From Diprion similis (taxonomy: Eukaryota > Arthropoda > Insecta > Hymenoptera > Diprionidae), in contig NC_060114.1 in the NCBI RefSeq assembly GCF_021155765.1, positions 13,959,501 through 14,023,500 on the forward strand: a stretch of DNA of 64,000 nucleotides, in the 5' to 3' direction. Positions 25,441-37,306 of this stretch are shown here, in pieces; within the stretch, counting starts at the first letter, position 1, and each line of letters opens with the position of its first letter. Both the position numbers and the translations under genes were made by a program. Under the pieces are notes generated by a model that worked only from the letters and a program-made list of their open reading frames with translations, did not search any database and was not told the origin of the DNA.

Positions 25441-26408
25441 GAAAGCGCCCGGATCGTTGGCTTTGTTATTGGATACTCACTGCCTTTTGTTTCCATTGTC
25501 AACATTCGTTTGGCGAGTGAGTATCGAAAACATTTGAATGTCAATCGCACATCTCTGGTATCATCTGCCTTACATCCTTCTCGGTGTATTTCACCGCGTT
25601 TCATGCGAATCAGCCGTACGGCGTGTCGCTCGTAGACGTCACGATGCGATTGCTTGTTACCACGGGCTACTTGTTACAAAGCCTCCGCCGATAAAGAAGC
25701 TACCGCATTGCTAGTACGGTTTCTCATGACCCCGGCTTACTTACCCGCCGAGTATTGGTTACAAAAATTTTCCCAGGGGTAACCGTCTCTAAATTCTTCC
25801 GTCAACGTCGTAGTGACGTCAGCGTCGCGTCATCCCAATGCCACCTGTTATCGAATGCGTTATTTGCGTACTTTGCGTACACACGTATGGATACCGTAGA
25901 ACCTGTTCGTTAGTGTCGAGGCCCGTTAGTATTATTTTGATAATCTTAAAGACAATAACAAAGCGGTACTCGCGACGTGATCGAATAGCCGGAAACATCT
26001 GAAGTATAAAAACTATATTACCGAGGGCAAATAATTTCGAGTCGAATGTTGCTTGAAGTTGAAGAATGAACAGATGAATAGTACACCAGTGAATCGTCAA
26101 CCGGTTGCGTTAGTCTTTAGTGTAAATTTTGAACATAACTAACGATAACGATAGTAACTGTAATTATGGTAACGTGCAATCGCGGTTGTAATATTCACTC
26201 TAACGATATGATAACTCTTGTGGAAGAGCTGCAGTGACACGTGTTTTTTCTTCTATTTTTTATTGTAGTAACACAGTAGTTTTATATCTCTCATTGGCTA
26301 TACTTGAGGATAGATTATTAGTCAGTTAGTGTAAACGTTCACATTCCACATCTGCCAAATTGTTGTATCAAGTAGAAACAGTTTTTCTACTGTCATTTTA
26401 TTCTCGTC

Positions 26409-29400
26409 ATGATTTTTTGTCAACGTTATCTCAACCCTTCTTGTCTGGTCTCATTGACGCTTGCCGTTCTAGTCAATTTATCTTCTCAAACTTCGCTGCT
26501 GCAAAATTCTCAGGTGAGGTATATTCATGGATTACAAGCATTCTGTTAGAAAATCATGCGAGTTGCATTAGTTTGCTCGATGAAGTTTACTTGGAAAATA
26601 GTCGCGGTAACGATTTATTTCGCAGGTCAAGACGCCCTATCTACGTGAGAATAAATTCCATTTTAACGATTATAACGATTATTCTGACAACGAGGGTCGC
26701 AATAGACACAAGGCAAACGACAGGGAAAGAGGACCCCAAGCACCGCCGTGGTCTCCGTTACTCAGCAGAGACGTTTCACCGAGTCAAATCTCACCTGGCT
26801 CGAATACATTTGTCGAAGAATTGGATCCGAGTGCGTTTTTTAACAGTATAATACAAGCTTTACATAAATTTAGAGAACATTAATGAGTCAGGATCTGTGA
26901 GGCTGTGAGTCTGTTGCAAAAGTGTCTGAGAATGTTGTGAATTTATCCAATTAGATTAAAATCTAGAAATATTACTGCGAAATTTTTTATGAATATAAAA
27001 CTTATTGATTTTTTCTCTACATAGGTATAATTTGGGACGATAAATGGGCTTCGAATATCACATTTGGCCAGTTATCCGCAGTCTCTATTGACCCAGAGGG
27101 TAACGTGGTAGTTTTTCATAGAGGAAGTCGAGTGTGGAACAGCGGTAGTTTTGGATACGATAATAAGTTTGACAGAGAAACAGGGCCGGTAAGAGAAAAC
27201 ACTGTCGTGCTTATAAACAGCGATAGTGGACAAAAGATTTTGGAATGGGGTAACAGCATGTTTTACATGCCGCATGGACTTACCGTAGACCATTTGGGAA
27301 ATTATTGGATTACCGATGTAGCCATGCATCAGGTGTTTAAGTTCGATGCGAATGATCTCGTTGCTGAGAAGTTGCAAAATGTGAAAATTGGCAGAGAATT
27401 TGACGTCGAATTAAAACTCGCGGACAGTCATACGCTCGAGGAAAAGATTGGCCGATATGAAATCAAACCGTCTTTGATTTTGGGCGAAGCTTTCGAACCG
27501 GGCAACAGTAACACAAGGTTTTGCAAACCTACTGCTGTCGCTGTACAAAAAAATGGTGACTTTTATGTCAGCGATGGATACTGCAATTCGAGGATAATAA
27601 AATTCAATCCAAAGGGAGAGAGAATATTGACGTGGGGTCGGCATTGGGAAGGGCAAGGTAACAACTCTTTCTTCTCTGATTTTACTTGAAAGAAACTTTT
27701 TCATACATTCTAAAGCGTTCAGCTTCTCTCACAGCTACTTAGTTTTGATATGAACATCTGTAACAGTTTTCGCTCGCAATTTAAATCTAGCATGAGAATT
27801 TGTTGCGCTGTAATTGAAACAAACTTCTTACGCTTATAACTGTACGTATTCGACAACTCATGATAATAATTTTTTCTACAGAAAATCGTTACTTCTTGCC
27901 ACCGTCGAACGCATTTTTAGTACCTCACGCGTTAGCGCTGGCGGAAGATTTGGGTTACATATTTGTGGCAGACAGAGAAAACGGGAGAATATCGTGTTTT
28001 CATACTAATAATGGAAGCTTTCACAAGGAATACAAACACCCTTCTATTGGTGATAAAATATACAGCGTCGCTTATGCTAACGAGAAAATTTATCTTGTTA
28101 ATAACGGCGCTTTAAGATATCAGCAAACTAGGGGCTTCGTCGTTGATCTAAACAATGGCAGTATTTTATCACAGTTCGGCCCTCATCCAGGCTTGCAGAG
28201 TCCACATGACATAGCTGTTTCTAGTAATGGAGCACATATTTACATTGTTGAATTAGATCCGCACAAAATTTACAAATTTTCTCAAGGTAATTGTGGCTTA
28301 CTCTTAACAAATATCGAAAGTATAATTTTAAACACTCGTTATTAACATGCGCTAGTGTCAAATTCTGCAAAACACAAAATTCATCCATCTCTCGCAGTTT
28401 GCTTCATTCGTTAGTTTGGCGAATGCTCAATTTTTTCCATAATACCCAACAAGAGACGAACAATTAAATTCACGTTTACTTTCAACAAGCAGTAATTACT
28501 ACCGTGAGCAAGTGATTATCAGATTCGGAGCTTTTTTCTAAACATTCTGATTTCGAGAGCTGAAGTCTCCACTTCGTATGTTTAAATTTTACTTGCATTA
28601 GGTAAATTTTCTGTACCGGTTTATCGTTATTTCTAAACGTCTTCCACAGTGGTAAACTCAACAATTCAACAGCAGCAGCAACGTCGCAAGGAAGAACTGC
28701 CGTCCGCTGTTATTCACTCGTCCGTCACACCTCCGCGTCTCGACAGTCTACCTTCGAGTGGTATCGCCAGACCTGTTACTGCGAGTCACAAAGGAGTAAC
28801 GGCGACGACGATCGTCTTATCTCTCGTAACCGCGGCTGTAGTACTCGTGGCACTCTGCTTTGCGATAGCGGCTATTATTGCCCGATGCAGAAAAAGAGGT
28901 AGAGTTAACAGATACGACGACACTGATGTCGAGTTCACTAAATTAGTTCAGGAAAATTGATGTCTAGAAATATTGTTCCTTTCTGTTTTCTGCTTCGTTT
29001 TTATTGATTATTTTTCTCACTTCTTACAAATTTTAATTGACTGAAACCGAAGCTTTCGATTACTTTATTAGTTTTTCTTTTAATTGCGGATTTGGTTGTT
29101 AAGGAACGAATTATTGCACCAGTATAGACAATTGATTTTACGAATTGTGATTCATTTCTATGCCTTGATGTAGTCTTATTTTATTTATGCAAATGCCTCT
29201 CTTAAGCCGGCACATTGCGGCACAGTCTTTTTTTTTTTATGCGTTTTAACCAACTGAATGTGAGTACTTACTGTTTTGCATGACATTGTATACATAATTT
29301 TGCGCAAGTGGAGGAATCGCTGGTCGACGTTAGATCTACTTAAAAAAAATTCGTTTTCTAGAACCCTAAACTTACCTACAGATTGAAACATATTTAAAAC

Positions 29401-30690
29401 ACATGCAAGTATATTGGGTGCGTGTGAAAATAACTAGAGAACGGAGTTGATGTCAACAATTTTGAAATTACCCTCTTTTGAGTTGTCTTTTTTTTTCGGG
29501 GTGATCGTTATGCAATGAAAATTGATTGTAGAATCACTGATATTTATTAGTCCAAATGTTGTGTATTCCAACATTAAATTTTCATACATTATTCAAGACG
29601 TTATTTAGTATTAACCAGTGAAAACATGTACTTAATTAATTTTCCACACAGGATCTGATGAAATTTAGATTTATTTTTTGTACATAATAACTTGCTCTCA
29701 CTCGACGGGTTGTTTTCTCTTCTTTTATGCTACTCAAAGTTCCTGGATAAGTATTCGTCGGTGAGCGTGATCGATCGCACTGTTTTCGCTCGTATCGTTT
29801 AATTCGTTTTCAAGATAGATTTGGCACCTAATTTTAAAATTGACGCTGCAAAGATGTGATTAATTATTTCAACCATCTGTTCTACTGTTCCTTTATTTTC
29901 TATTTTTAATAAAAATAGTCAACAAAATGTTTTGTATCGTTTCAAGAAAATTCTTAAATCTAACATCTGATTGTATCCGCTGGGGAGGAACACATTATTT
30001 CATCCGTCCTTAGTTTAATTTAAACATTGCGATATTTAATTAGTTTAGTGTACAGTATTTTAGTTATTTTGCATAAATTATGTATCCATATTTATTATTT
30101 ATCGTAGAAAATTATTGTTTATGTACTTGTGTATTACGTAATACAAGTAAACCGAAATTATACAATTTTTTATTTTATTCAGTTTAGTTTCCTTTTTGTT
30201 GCATCGTTCAAGTTCTTAATTCGCACTTTGATGGCACATTTTTCCAGTTTATTTATTTATTTATTTATTTATTTTTTTTTTTTTCTACAGAGTTATTCTT
30301 CTGTTCTCTTTTACCGATCGAAATGATCGTCTCGCATGATACGGTAAAAATCTTGTGTATCACCGTCTGTCGACGCTTTCTCTTCCAAACTTCTCTCAAA
30401 TTCTTATCCTCTGCATGGTGCCAGGAGCGGCTGATTGAATTATTCGTTGGAAATCCGTTTTCTCTGTACCTTTTAACCATTTTACAGGCTGTTTGCTGAC
30501 CGTTCGCCGAGATATGCGTGGTTGGGAATCCGAGAGGAGAGAGAATTTCAAACTTTCGAATTTTTCGGAAAACCGGAAGAGCAAAGGCAGGAAATTTTTT
30601 GACAAACGACCAAATACCCGAGACTTTAGCAAATTAAATACCGAACCCGAAACATCCGATGATGAAAATAATCTTACTAAATTAATATGA
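26409..30690 (+). CDS. Pal: Peptidyl-alpha-hydroxyglycine alpha-amidating lyase (PAL)
   Basis: Coding exons are 26409-26513, 26626-26830, 27025-27657, 27882-28286 and 28650-28960, giving 552 aa plus TGA. A longer isoform uses 28650-28898 joined to 30488-30690 (599 aa). PAL cleaves peptidyl-hydroxyglycine to amidated peptide plus glyoxylate, the last step of neuropeptide amidation, in the secretory lumen. Exon 1 encodes a signal peptide (CLVSLTLAVLVNLSS). The six-bladed propeller is in exons 3-4. By alignment to rat PAL from memory, zinc ligands are His187, His330 and His423, with Arg136, Tyr289, Arg346 and Asp424 also present. The disulfide around FCKPTA/GYCNSR is kept, but the Cys expected in VADRENGRISC's upstream strand is Phe. 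A Q-rich linker and one membrane helix (aa ~502-527) follow. There is no PHM domain, as usual in insects. Confidence 0.95.
28650..28960 (+). CDS. Pal: Pal transmembrane exon with short-tail stop
   Basis: The exon begins in phase 1 after CTTCCACAG. It encodes a QQQQQ linker, a serine/proline-rich stalk, a hydrophobic helix (IVLSLVTAAVVLVALCFAIA) and a basic stop-transfer RCRKRGR. Read straight through, it ends with a 20-residue tail closing in FTKLVQEN. A weak internal donor (GAG|GTAGAG, GT at 28899) would remove that end and allow splicing to 30488. The spliced form of the exon is 249 nt, a multiple of three, so skipping it would keep the frame. Confidence 0.85.
29908..29913 (+). promoter_or_regulatory. 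Polyadenylation signal for the short-tail Pal transcript
   Basis: AATAAA between the short-tail stop (28960) and the long-tail exon (30488). If used, it would commit transcripts to the short tail. Confidence 0.4.
30488..30690 (+). CDS. Pal: Alternative long cytosolic tail exon of Pal
   Basis: A pyrimidine-rich acceptor (TTTTACAG) precedes an open phase-1 frame of 67 codons ending in TGA. It starts CLLTVRRDMRGWESER and ends KLNTEPETSDDENNLTKLI. The composition is that of a basic juxtamembrane segment followed by an acidic Ser/Thr stretch. This resembles the trafficking tail of vertebrate PAM (a phosphorylatable acidic cluster after a basic segment). The phase fits both the donor at 28899 (membrane form) and the donor at 28287 (skipping the membrane exon to make a soluble form of 516 aa). 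An AATAAA at 30974 follows. Expression is not shown by sequence alone. Confidence 0.75.
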
Positions 30691-30973
30691 ATATTTACAG
30701 TAACAAAAATTTTTCCACCCCGTCATTTATTCATTTCGGAGAACAAAGTTTCATCTTAAAAACGATTACGGTATCCTTGGTATTAGTAAAAAACTAAAAT
30801 ATTTCCCGGGAAAAATAGGTGAAAATTTTTAAGAAAACTGGTAATGAAAACTTGTTTTGACATTCCGCGTATGTGTTTTTTTTTTTTTTTTTTTTATGTT
30901 TTTTTTTCTCCCATCACCTTCTAACGAACATATTCTTTCGCGTGCCTAATATTACACATATATTAATCGGACG

Positions 30974-30979
30974 AATAAA
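30974..30979 (+). promoter_or_regulatory. Polyadenylation signal for the long-tail Pal transcript
   Basis: AATAAA about 285 nt beyond the long-tail stop codon at 30690. Confidence 0.5.
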
Positions 30980-32546
30980 TTAAATGGCGACCAAAAGAAG
31001 TGCGTGTTTTATATTATTGTATAAGTTTAGAATATAATGAAGGAGATGTGAATTTAATTGTAACGTAAGAAAAATTGCTAAAGTGGACATAGTAAGTAGA
31101 TCTCAGGTTTATTTATCGATCGTTCGAATCATTCAATTATCACTTTAAGAATGACTATATATAAAATATCATGCTGATTAATCATTGTGAAAGTGATCGT
31201 GATCGTCAAAGCGCTTTCGGCTCCATCGTTGCTTTTAATGTGACACCGAAAGGTTCGAGATCCCCCGTGTTTGTTTTTTTTTTTTTTTTTTCCATTCACA
31301 TCGTATAAAATTTCGAGACATTCGGACTTTTGTCTTCGCGAATTTTTTGCGATAGTATATATATTATGCTGTTGAGATTTAATCCAACGACACCGATTGC
31401 AAGACGAGTTTGTTTTTTTTTTTTTTTTTTTTTTCGAGCGATGAACTGTCACCTGCAGGAGGAATTTTTATACTTTAAGAAGTAATGACTGATCGTTATT
31501 ATTGCACTTCATTTGCCAAACGAGTTCGAATATCTAATTACAGGGATAAAATAGTACTAGAGACAAATCTTCACTGCAGTTCTATATGTGACATTTTGAG
31601 TTGATATTCTCTCTCTGTGATTTATTTCGTCCAAGCTCTCTGCACTTGATCCGAATTCTCATACCGATTGCTGATAATGGGAACTGATAGTATTATATAC
31701 GACAAATACTTGTATCTTATAAATATGTGTGTGTGTATATATATATATATAGGAAGATTTTCACGTCCATTGGAACCTTTCAATTTTCTTTCGCCTCATG
31801 ATCGTCGTATTTTACAAAGTCGAAACGTGACGACTCGGGCTTCGTCTCGAATTGTAAGTGAGTTTCATGAGATGATAAATCTTCGACCGTAAAGTATGAG
31901 GAACACGAAAAATAAATGTTGGAAGAAAAAATTTAAAAGGAAAAGACACTTACGTGAAGAATCTATATATGCGTAACACATATTGGTACGTTCTATAGCA
32001 TCAAACATGTCTTACTATGCAAATTGTATATTTTCAATAAAATTTGGGTGTTTCTATACCGTATTGGACGGAGTTACAATTTCGACGTATCCATTCTCAA
32101 AATTTCATTTTCACGATCATTATTGAGAATTATTATTATAAATATTTGAAAAATTAGCCAAGAATGTGGTTAAAACGCGTCGGTAATCCAGAGCTCTACA
32201 CTAGTTAGTTTTTCTGCGTCGGTAAGGCGGCAGACCAGCGATAATACCGACGATTTTATTATCGACAAACGGTAACACCGTTACAAATTCAAAATGACAA
32301 TTGACTGCCGAGAATTTGTAACATTACATGAATGAAACTGTGAGCGAGACGACGAGGGAATCCGCGGGACAAGAGGTGGAGTCGGTTTAACGTAGTTTAA
32401 ACGGCGCGAATTAACGCGTTAATTATTTTATTAAGTGGAAATATATGACGCTAAAGAATCACAAATATGCTCTAATCATTACCCCTGCGGTATTTATAGT
32501 GCGAATATATGCGAGCTTCGTGGCACACGGATAAATCCCGTTATTA

Positions 32547-32583
32547 CGTATGTATGTATGTATGTATGTATGTATGTATGTAC
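32547..32583. repeat. (TATG)n microsatellite
   Basis: Nine perfect TATG/ATGT units. A reverse-complement ATAC cluster follows at about 32690, so the two could pair. Confidence 0.9.
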
Positions 32584-33156
32584 GTAAAATGCATAGTTTT
32601 TCTTTTATTTCTTCTCTCCTCTCTACGCGTACGACTTTTGACTTTACTAATGAGCTTATTTTACGACGATCGACACGTATGTATGTACATACATACATAC
32701 ATTGCTCGTTGCGCGCCAAGCCCAGTTTTGTAACGATGCCGTTTTTCTGGACTAAATACATAGCAACTACCGAATAACTCACCTGCGCTGTTTGCCTCAT
32801 CAATTATCACCTCCCTCGACTAAACCGTTCGCGACTGAATTCTCGTAACGCGTTCGAAAGTTTGTCGATCAGATTTAAAAATAAATCAAAATCCATCGGA
32901 GACATGACGCAGCGGTACCAAGAGGTGAGCAACTATTTGCCAATTTGTTCTATAATATGCGATGTAACTATGACCAAGTATATATATGTAAATATGTAGG
33001 ATTTTTTCTATTGATGTATTCTCAAACTCTCTCGCCTACATCGGTTCATCTTTTATTTTTTCATCAAATTAACCGCTTCTGCGGTTAACATTAAGCGTGT
33101 TAACACGAAAATTACTTAGAAAAATAAATAGATAAATGAACTTAAGGAAGAATATA

Positions 33157-33190
<34 letters not shown>

Positions 33191-35211
33191 AATCAATAGA
33201 CTCGGTTATTTTGATAATCATTTATTTTATACACACTCAGTTGACTATACACAACTATACAACGATATAAACTTAAAATTTCTCTGTCTTCTGCCCATTG
33301 CTGTTGATTTATTTTTTCCCCACGTGTTGTTGTTGTTTTTTTTTTTCATTTTTTTTTTTTTTTTTTTTTCCTTTCGTTTCTCTTCACAGTTTATCGTCGT
33401 TTCACAGTTTTGTTCTTTCCTATTTTCTTTCTTACATTTCTTGTTCTCTTACTCCTGATTCGTTTTTTTTTGTTTGTTTTTTTTTTTCACGCCCCTTCTT
33501 TTACCTTTTTCTTTACTTTTCCACGCGCTTTTTGAGACGTTTTCTTTTTTTTTTTTTTTTTCTTCTCTCTGTAGAGCACAGACGTGGTATCAAAGTCACT
33601 TCGTAACAGTAAACCCACGTCTTGATATGCGTACAACGCAAAGCTAATGAACGATTAACAATCTTGTTTATTATTATTATTCATGTTCTTTCAATCCGGT
33701 TGCAGGCTGATTCATGAACAAATGCCATTTCGAGCTTTTGCGGCAAATAATGTTTGAAAAAAAATCAGACTGTCCTCTTAACTTCATGCACTTAATATAA
33801 CACATGCAACAAATCGCAAACAGGCGAGAATGAATTTTGAAAGAGCGATGGATGATAAATTCAAGCGTGTAAAAGAACAGAATCATTTTCACTTTTCTGT
33901 GTAGAATAGAATATTTCTGTTTTTGTGATTGGTATGCATGATATGGGTTCGAATTTTTTTTTGTTTTTTTTTGTTTTTCAAATTCCGTAATCGTAAAGTG
34001 CCTAATTTTCAGCGTTCGAACTCGTTCGGATGAAAATTCTTGTCCTATACATTTCTCTCGATCTTTTTCTTTTTTTCATATCTTTTCCTATCACACACGC
34101 GTGCAACACGTGTATTGTATACATATGTATGCTTTTTGTGCTCGTAACTCGACGCGTAAGCACATACGTATGAATTGCGGAATACCAGCGATTATCGCCA
34201 TTTCCTGTTTATTAGTACCGTGACTTTTTTCCTCCCTTCGTACTATCCGACGTTTCATTCGTAGGTGCAGGGCGAGCAACAGTGTAAGAATTTTTTACTT
34301 CGATTTAATGCCAGCGATTCATCCTATTTTTGGAAAGAATTTTTTCGCGACATAAAAATTAAAGAAACAAAAAATTATGTATACAGGGGTGAAGGCAAAA
34401 CGGGTTACTTAACGAAATACTTAGTTTTCGAGAACTCGAATACGGTAGATCCTGTTTTTTTTCTCTCTTTTGTGTCAATAGTAACCAAAGAAAATAAAAA
34501 TGATTTTCGGACGTCAGGGAAGAAGAAATTGTATTCAAAATTTTTGAAAATTCAAAATAATCCTCAATAATGTTTACAGAAGTACATTTTTGACTATTTA
34601 AGAAAATATTTTGAGAAACGAAATTGTTTTTTTTTTTTTTTTTTTTTTTTCAAATTTTAAGGGCAACCCATTTTGCCTCTCCAATATATTTCAACACGAT
34701 TTTGCTTTTCTTACTATTATTACTTTCTCGTTGTGAAATTGTATTAAAAGAGTGAAATTAGAATGAAACGGAACTTTCAATCAGTGATCAACCCTGCACC
34801 TATATACAGGAACGTATTACGTACCTCTGTGTATGAATTTAATATACTTATAATATATATATATATATATGTAACATATGGTTGTAAGTATAATATATAA
34901 TATTTTGTACATTAAAAATCGTATACGTTGTAGCTTATTACATCGACATAACTAATACCTGTGGCCTAATATTAATTAATGCTATATCATTATTCAACTT
35001 TATCTAAGATAGTTTCTCTTGTCTGCGTGCGCGTGTTTTTGTCTGTATGCGTGTGTGTGTGTCTCTGTATCTGTTTTTGTCTTTCTCGTTTTAATCATTT
35101 TTTCTTCTTCTTTTTTTTTTTTTTTCTGTTTCAAACTTTTATTACAACTGTTATTAATATTATTATTGTTTATTTTTAATATCTATGATAAATTCGTAAC
35201 TAGAATAATAA

Positions 35212-35256
<45 letters not shown>

Positions 35257-35398
35257 TGAATTCACATCCCCGTTATAAACGTGCGATTTCGTTGCCCGCG
35301 GGTTTTTCCTATATATGAGTATCTTCTGGTTTTCGTTTTTGCTGTCATCGTTTTATCGTAATATCATTACGCAGGATTTTTATTTGAAGAAGGGCAGA

Positions 35399-35422
35399 GG
35401 GGGTGGGGGGGGGGGGGGGGGG
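35399..35422. repeat. G homopolymer tract
   Basis: A G run of about 18, interrupted once by T near its start. It is capable of G-quadruplex formation on the plus strand. Confidence 0.85.
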
Positions 35423-37046
35423 GTGAGAATAGAAAAGAGAAAAAAAGAACAACGACAAACCAAATACATTCGACGTGCCCGCGAAAATATCACAATTTAA
35501 AAGCATACTCGTGTGTCTTTTACTCTGCTTGCACTTCGTCGTACCTTATATAACATATTTACCGTGACTATACGCGCATGTATTTACGTATAATAACGAT
35601 AATAATAAGAATAATAACAGTAATAACAATATTAATAATTAATTGATACGTTGCTCGTTGTTTGAAGTTTTTGTTTTTATTATGTTAACGACTCCGTCAT
35701 GGTCTTCTAAGGATGTGCATGATATGTCGATATTAATACATTGGCGATAATTTTCTTTGATTTTATAAAGGGATAATTAATTACTAGATGAAATTTTGCA
35801 TATCAAATAGTAAGTAATAACGATTATTATTGTTATTTTTATTATTATCATCGTTATTCTTGTGGCCTGTATCGATTACCAATTTATAAATATATATGTA
35901 TATATAGATATATAGATATAACTTACCCCTGGAATTATCGTGACGTGTTTTTGTTGACGTACGTTATACATAATTTATTTACAAAAGTTCTAAATCGTCT
36001 TGAGATACTTATACAACGATAAAACATTTTATTATGCGTCAATTCATAACGCGCTATAGTATAATATAATTGTTATGTTATTACGGTCAATCAATTTCTC
36101 AACATCATTTCATCTTGCTAATCTGTTGAAGTGTTGATAAGTGTGTCGATGTGTTAATAATTGAATAATGAAAATTGAATGAATTATCGGTAAAATTATT
36201 ATGAATTGAAATTCCTATATGTATATTGAACAGTGAAATTCTTTTACGAAGAAAACTGTGCAACGATTATGGAACTCATATTTGAAAATGTATTTAAAAA
36301 ATTTTTTTTTCATTTCGATTCAGGATTCTTTTGCATTTTTTTTTCTTTTTTTTTTTTTGGCTTCGAAATTATACCTACGGGTCGTATACAATTACCAGCT
36401 GATACAGTATGATTAATATTATGTATTTTATAACGTTATAGTTGTTAACTTTATTTACAATGCCTCGTTTCTTGCAGTATAGGTATCATACATCTATATA
36501 TATATATATATATATATCACTGCGTATTGTTATAGTATAGATAAAATATCGTACTTGCTGTGATGATTTTATAATTTATACTATTATTATTATTACTATT
36601 ATTATATATCGTATACCTCAACATCGGGAAATTGCAGTTTATTTAAATATCTTGTATAATTAAATTACATTATTTTCCCGTCCTTTTCGTTATTGTTCTC
36701 TTTTAATTCTTCTTCTTTTATTTACTCTCCATTTTTTGGTTTCCAAATTCTATTGAGCGAAATTGTTTTTTTATTCTCTCATACAACCAAGTGAACGTTA
36801 CTTTGTTGAACATAATTGTGTGTTTCGACTATTTTTTCAAGGGTGATTGAAAAAGAAAAGAGAGAGAAAAAAAAAACAACAAATTGAAGCTTGAGAAGAA
36901 GAGAAAGAATATCGGTAAACTATGTATACGCATAAATGCATACATGTATCGGTGATAAAAATACCGTATCATTAATCTTCAGACACGAGACAAGTCACAG
37001 AACGATATTATTCAATTTTCATTATTATTTCATGTTTCTTTGTTTC

Positions 37047-37060
37047 TTTATTTCTTTATT
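37047..37060 (-). promoter_or_regulatory. otp polyadenylation signals
   Basis: Two TTTATT motifs (37047-37052 and 37055-37060) give AATAAA on the minus strand about 250 nt past the otp stop codon. Confidence 0.45.
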
Positions 37061-37306
37061 TTTTCCCACATTATGCTTGGTCAAAACACGATCATCAGGG
37101 CTGTCGCGTAGTATATATATATATATAGGTAAGAAAAATTGACGAGAATGAAGGGAATAAAAAGAAAATAGTAATAAAAAAAAAGAAACGAAATAAAACA
37201 AAGTCAAAATGTCAATTCAAAAGGGGTAAAAATAATTCGAGGAAGTATAAACGAGAGCAGCAAGCGAGTAAAAATCCTGGGCCATATGGGGGCGGGAGAT
37301 CCGCCC

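Larger units (their letters stand above)
30980..37046. other. Low-complexity spacer between Pal and otp
   Basis: Six kilobases of AT-rich, simple-repeat-rich sequence: poly-T tracts (31274, 31411, 33340, 33545, 34628), (TATG)n (32547-32583), (ATT)n (35215-35254), a G run (35401-35422) and (TA)n stretches. A more GC-balanced block at about 32170-32460 holds CGGTAA-type inverted words. Parts may belong to extended 3' UTRs. No gene is supported. Confidence 0.6.
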
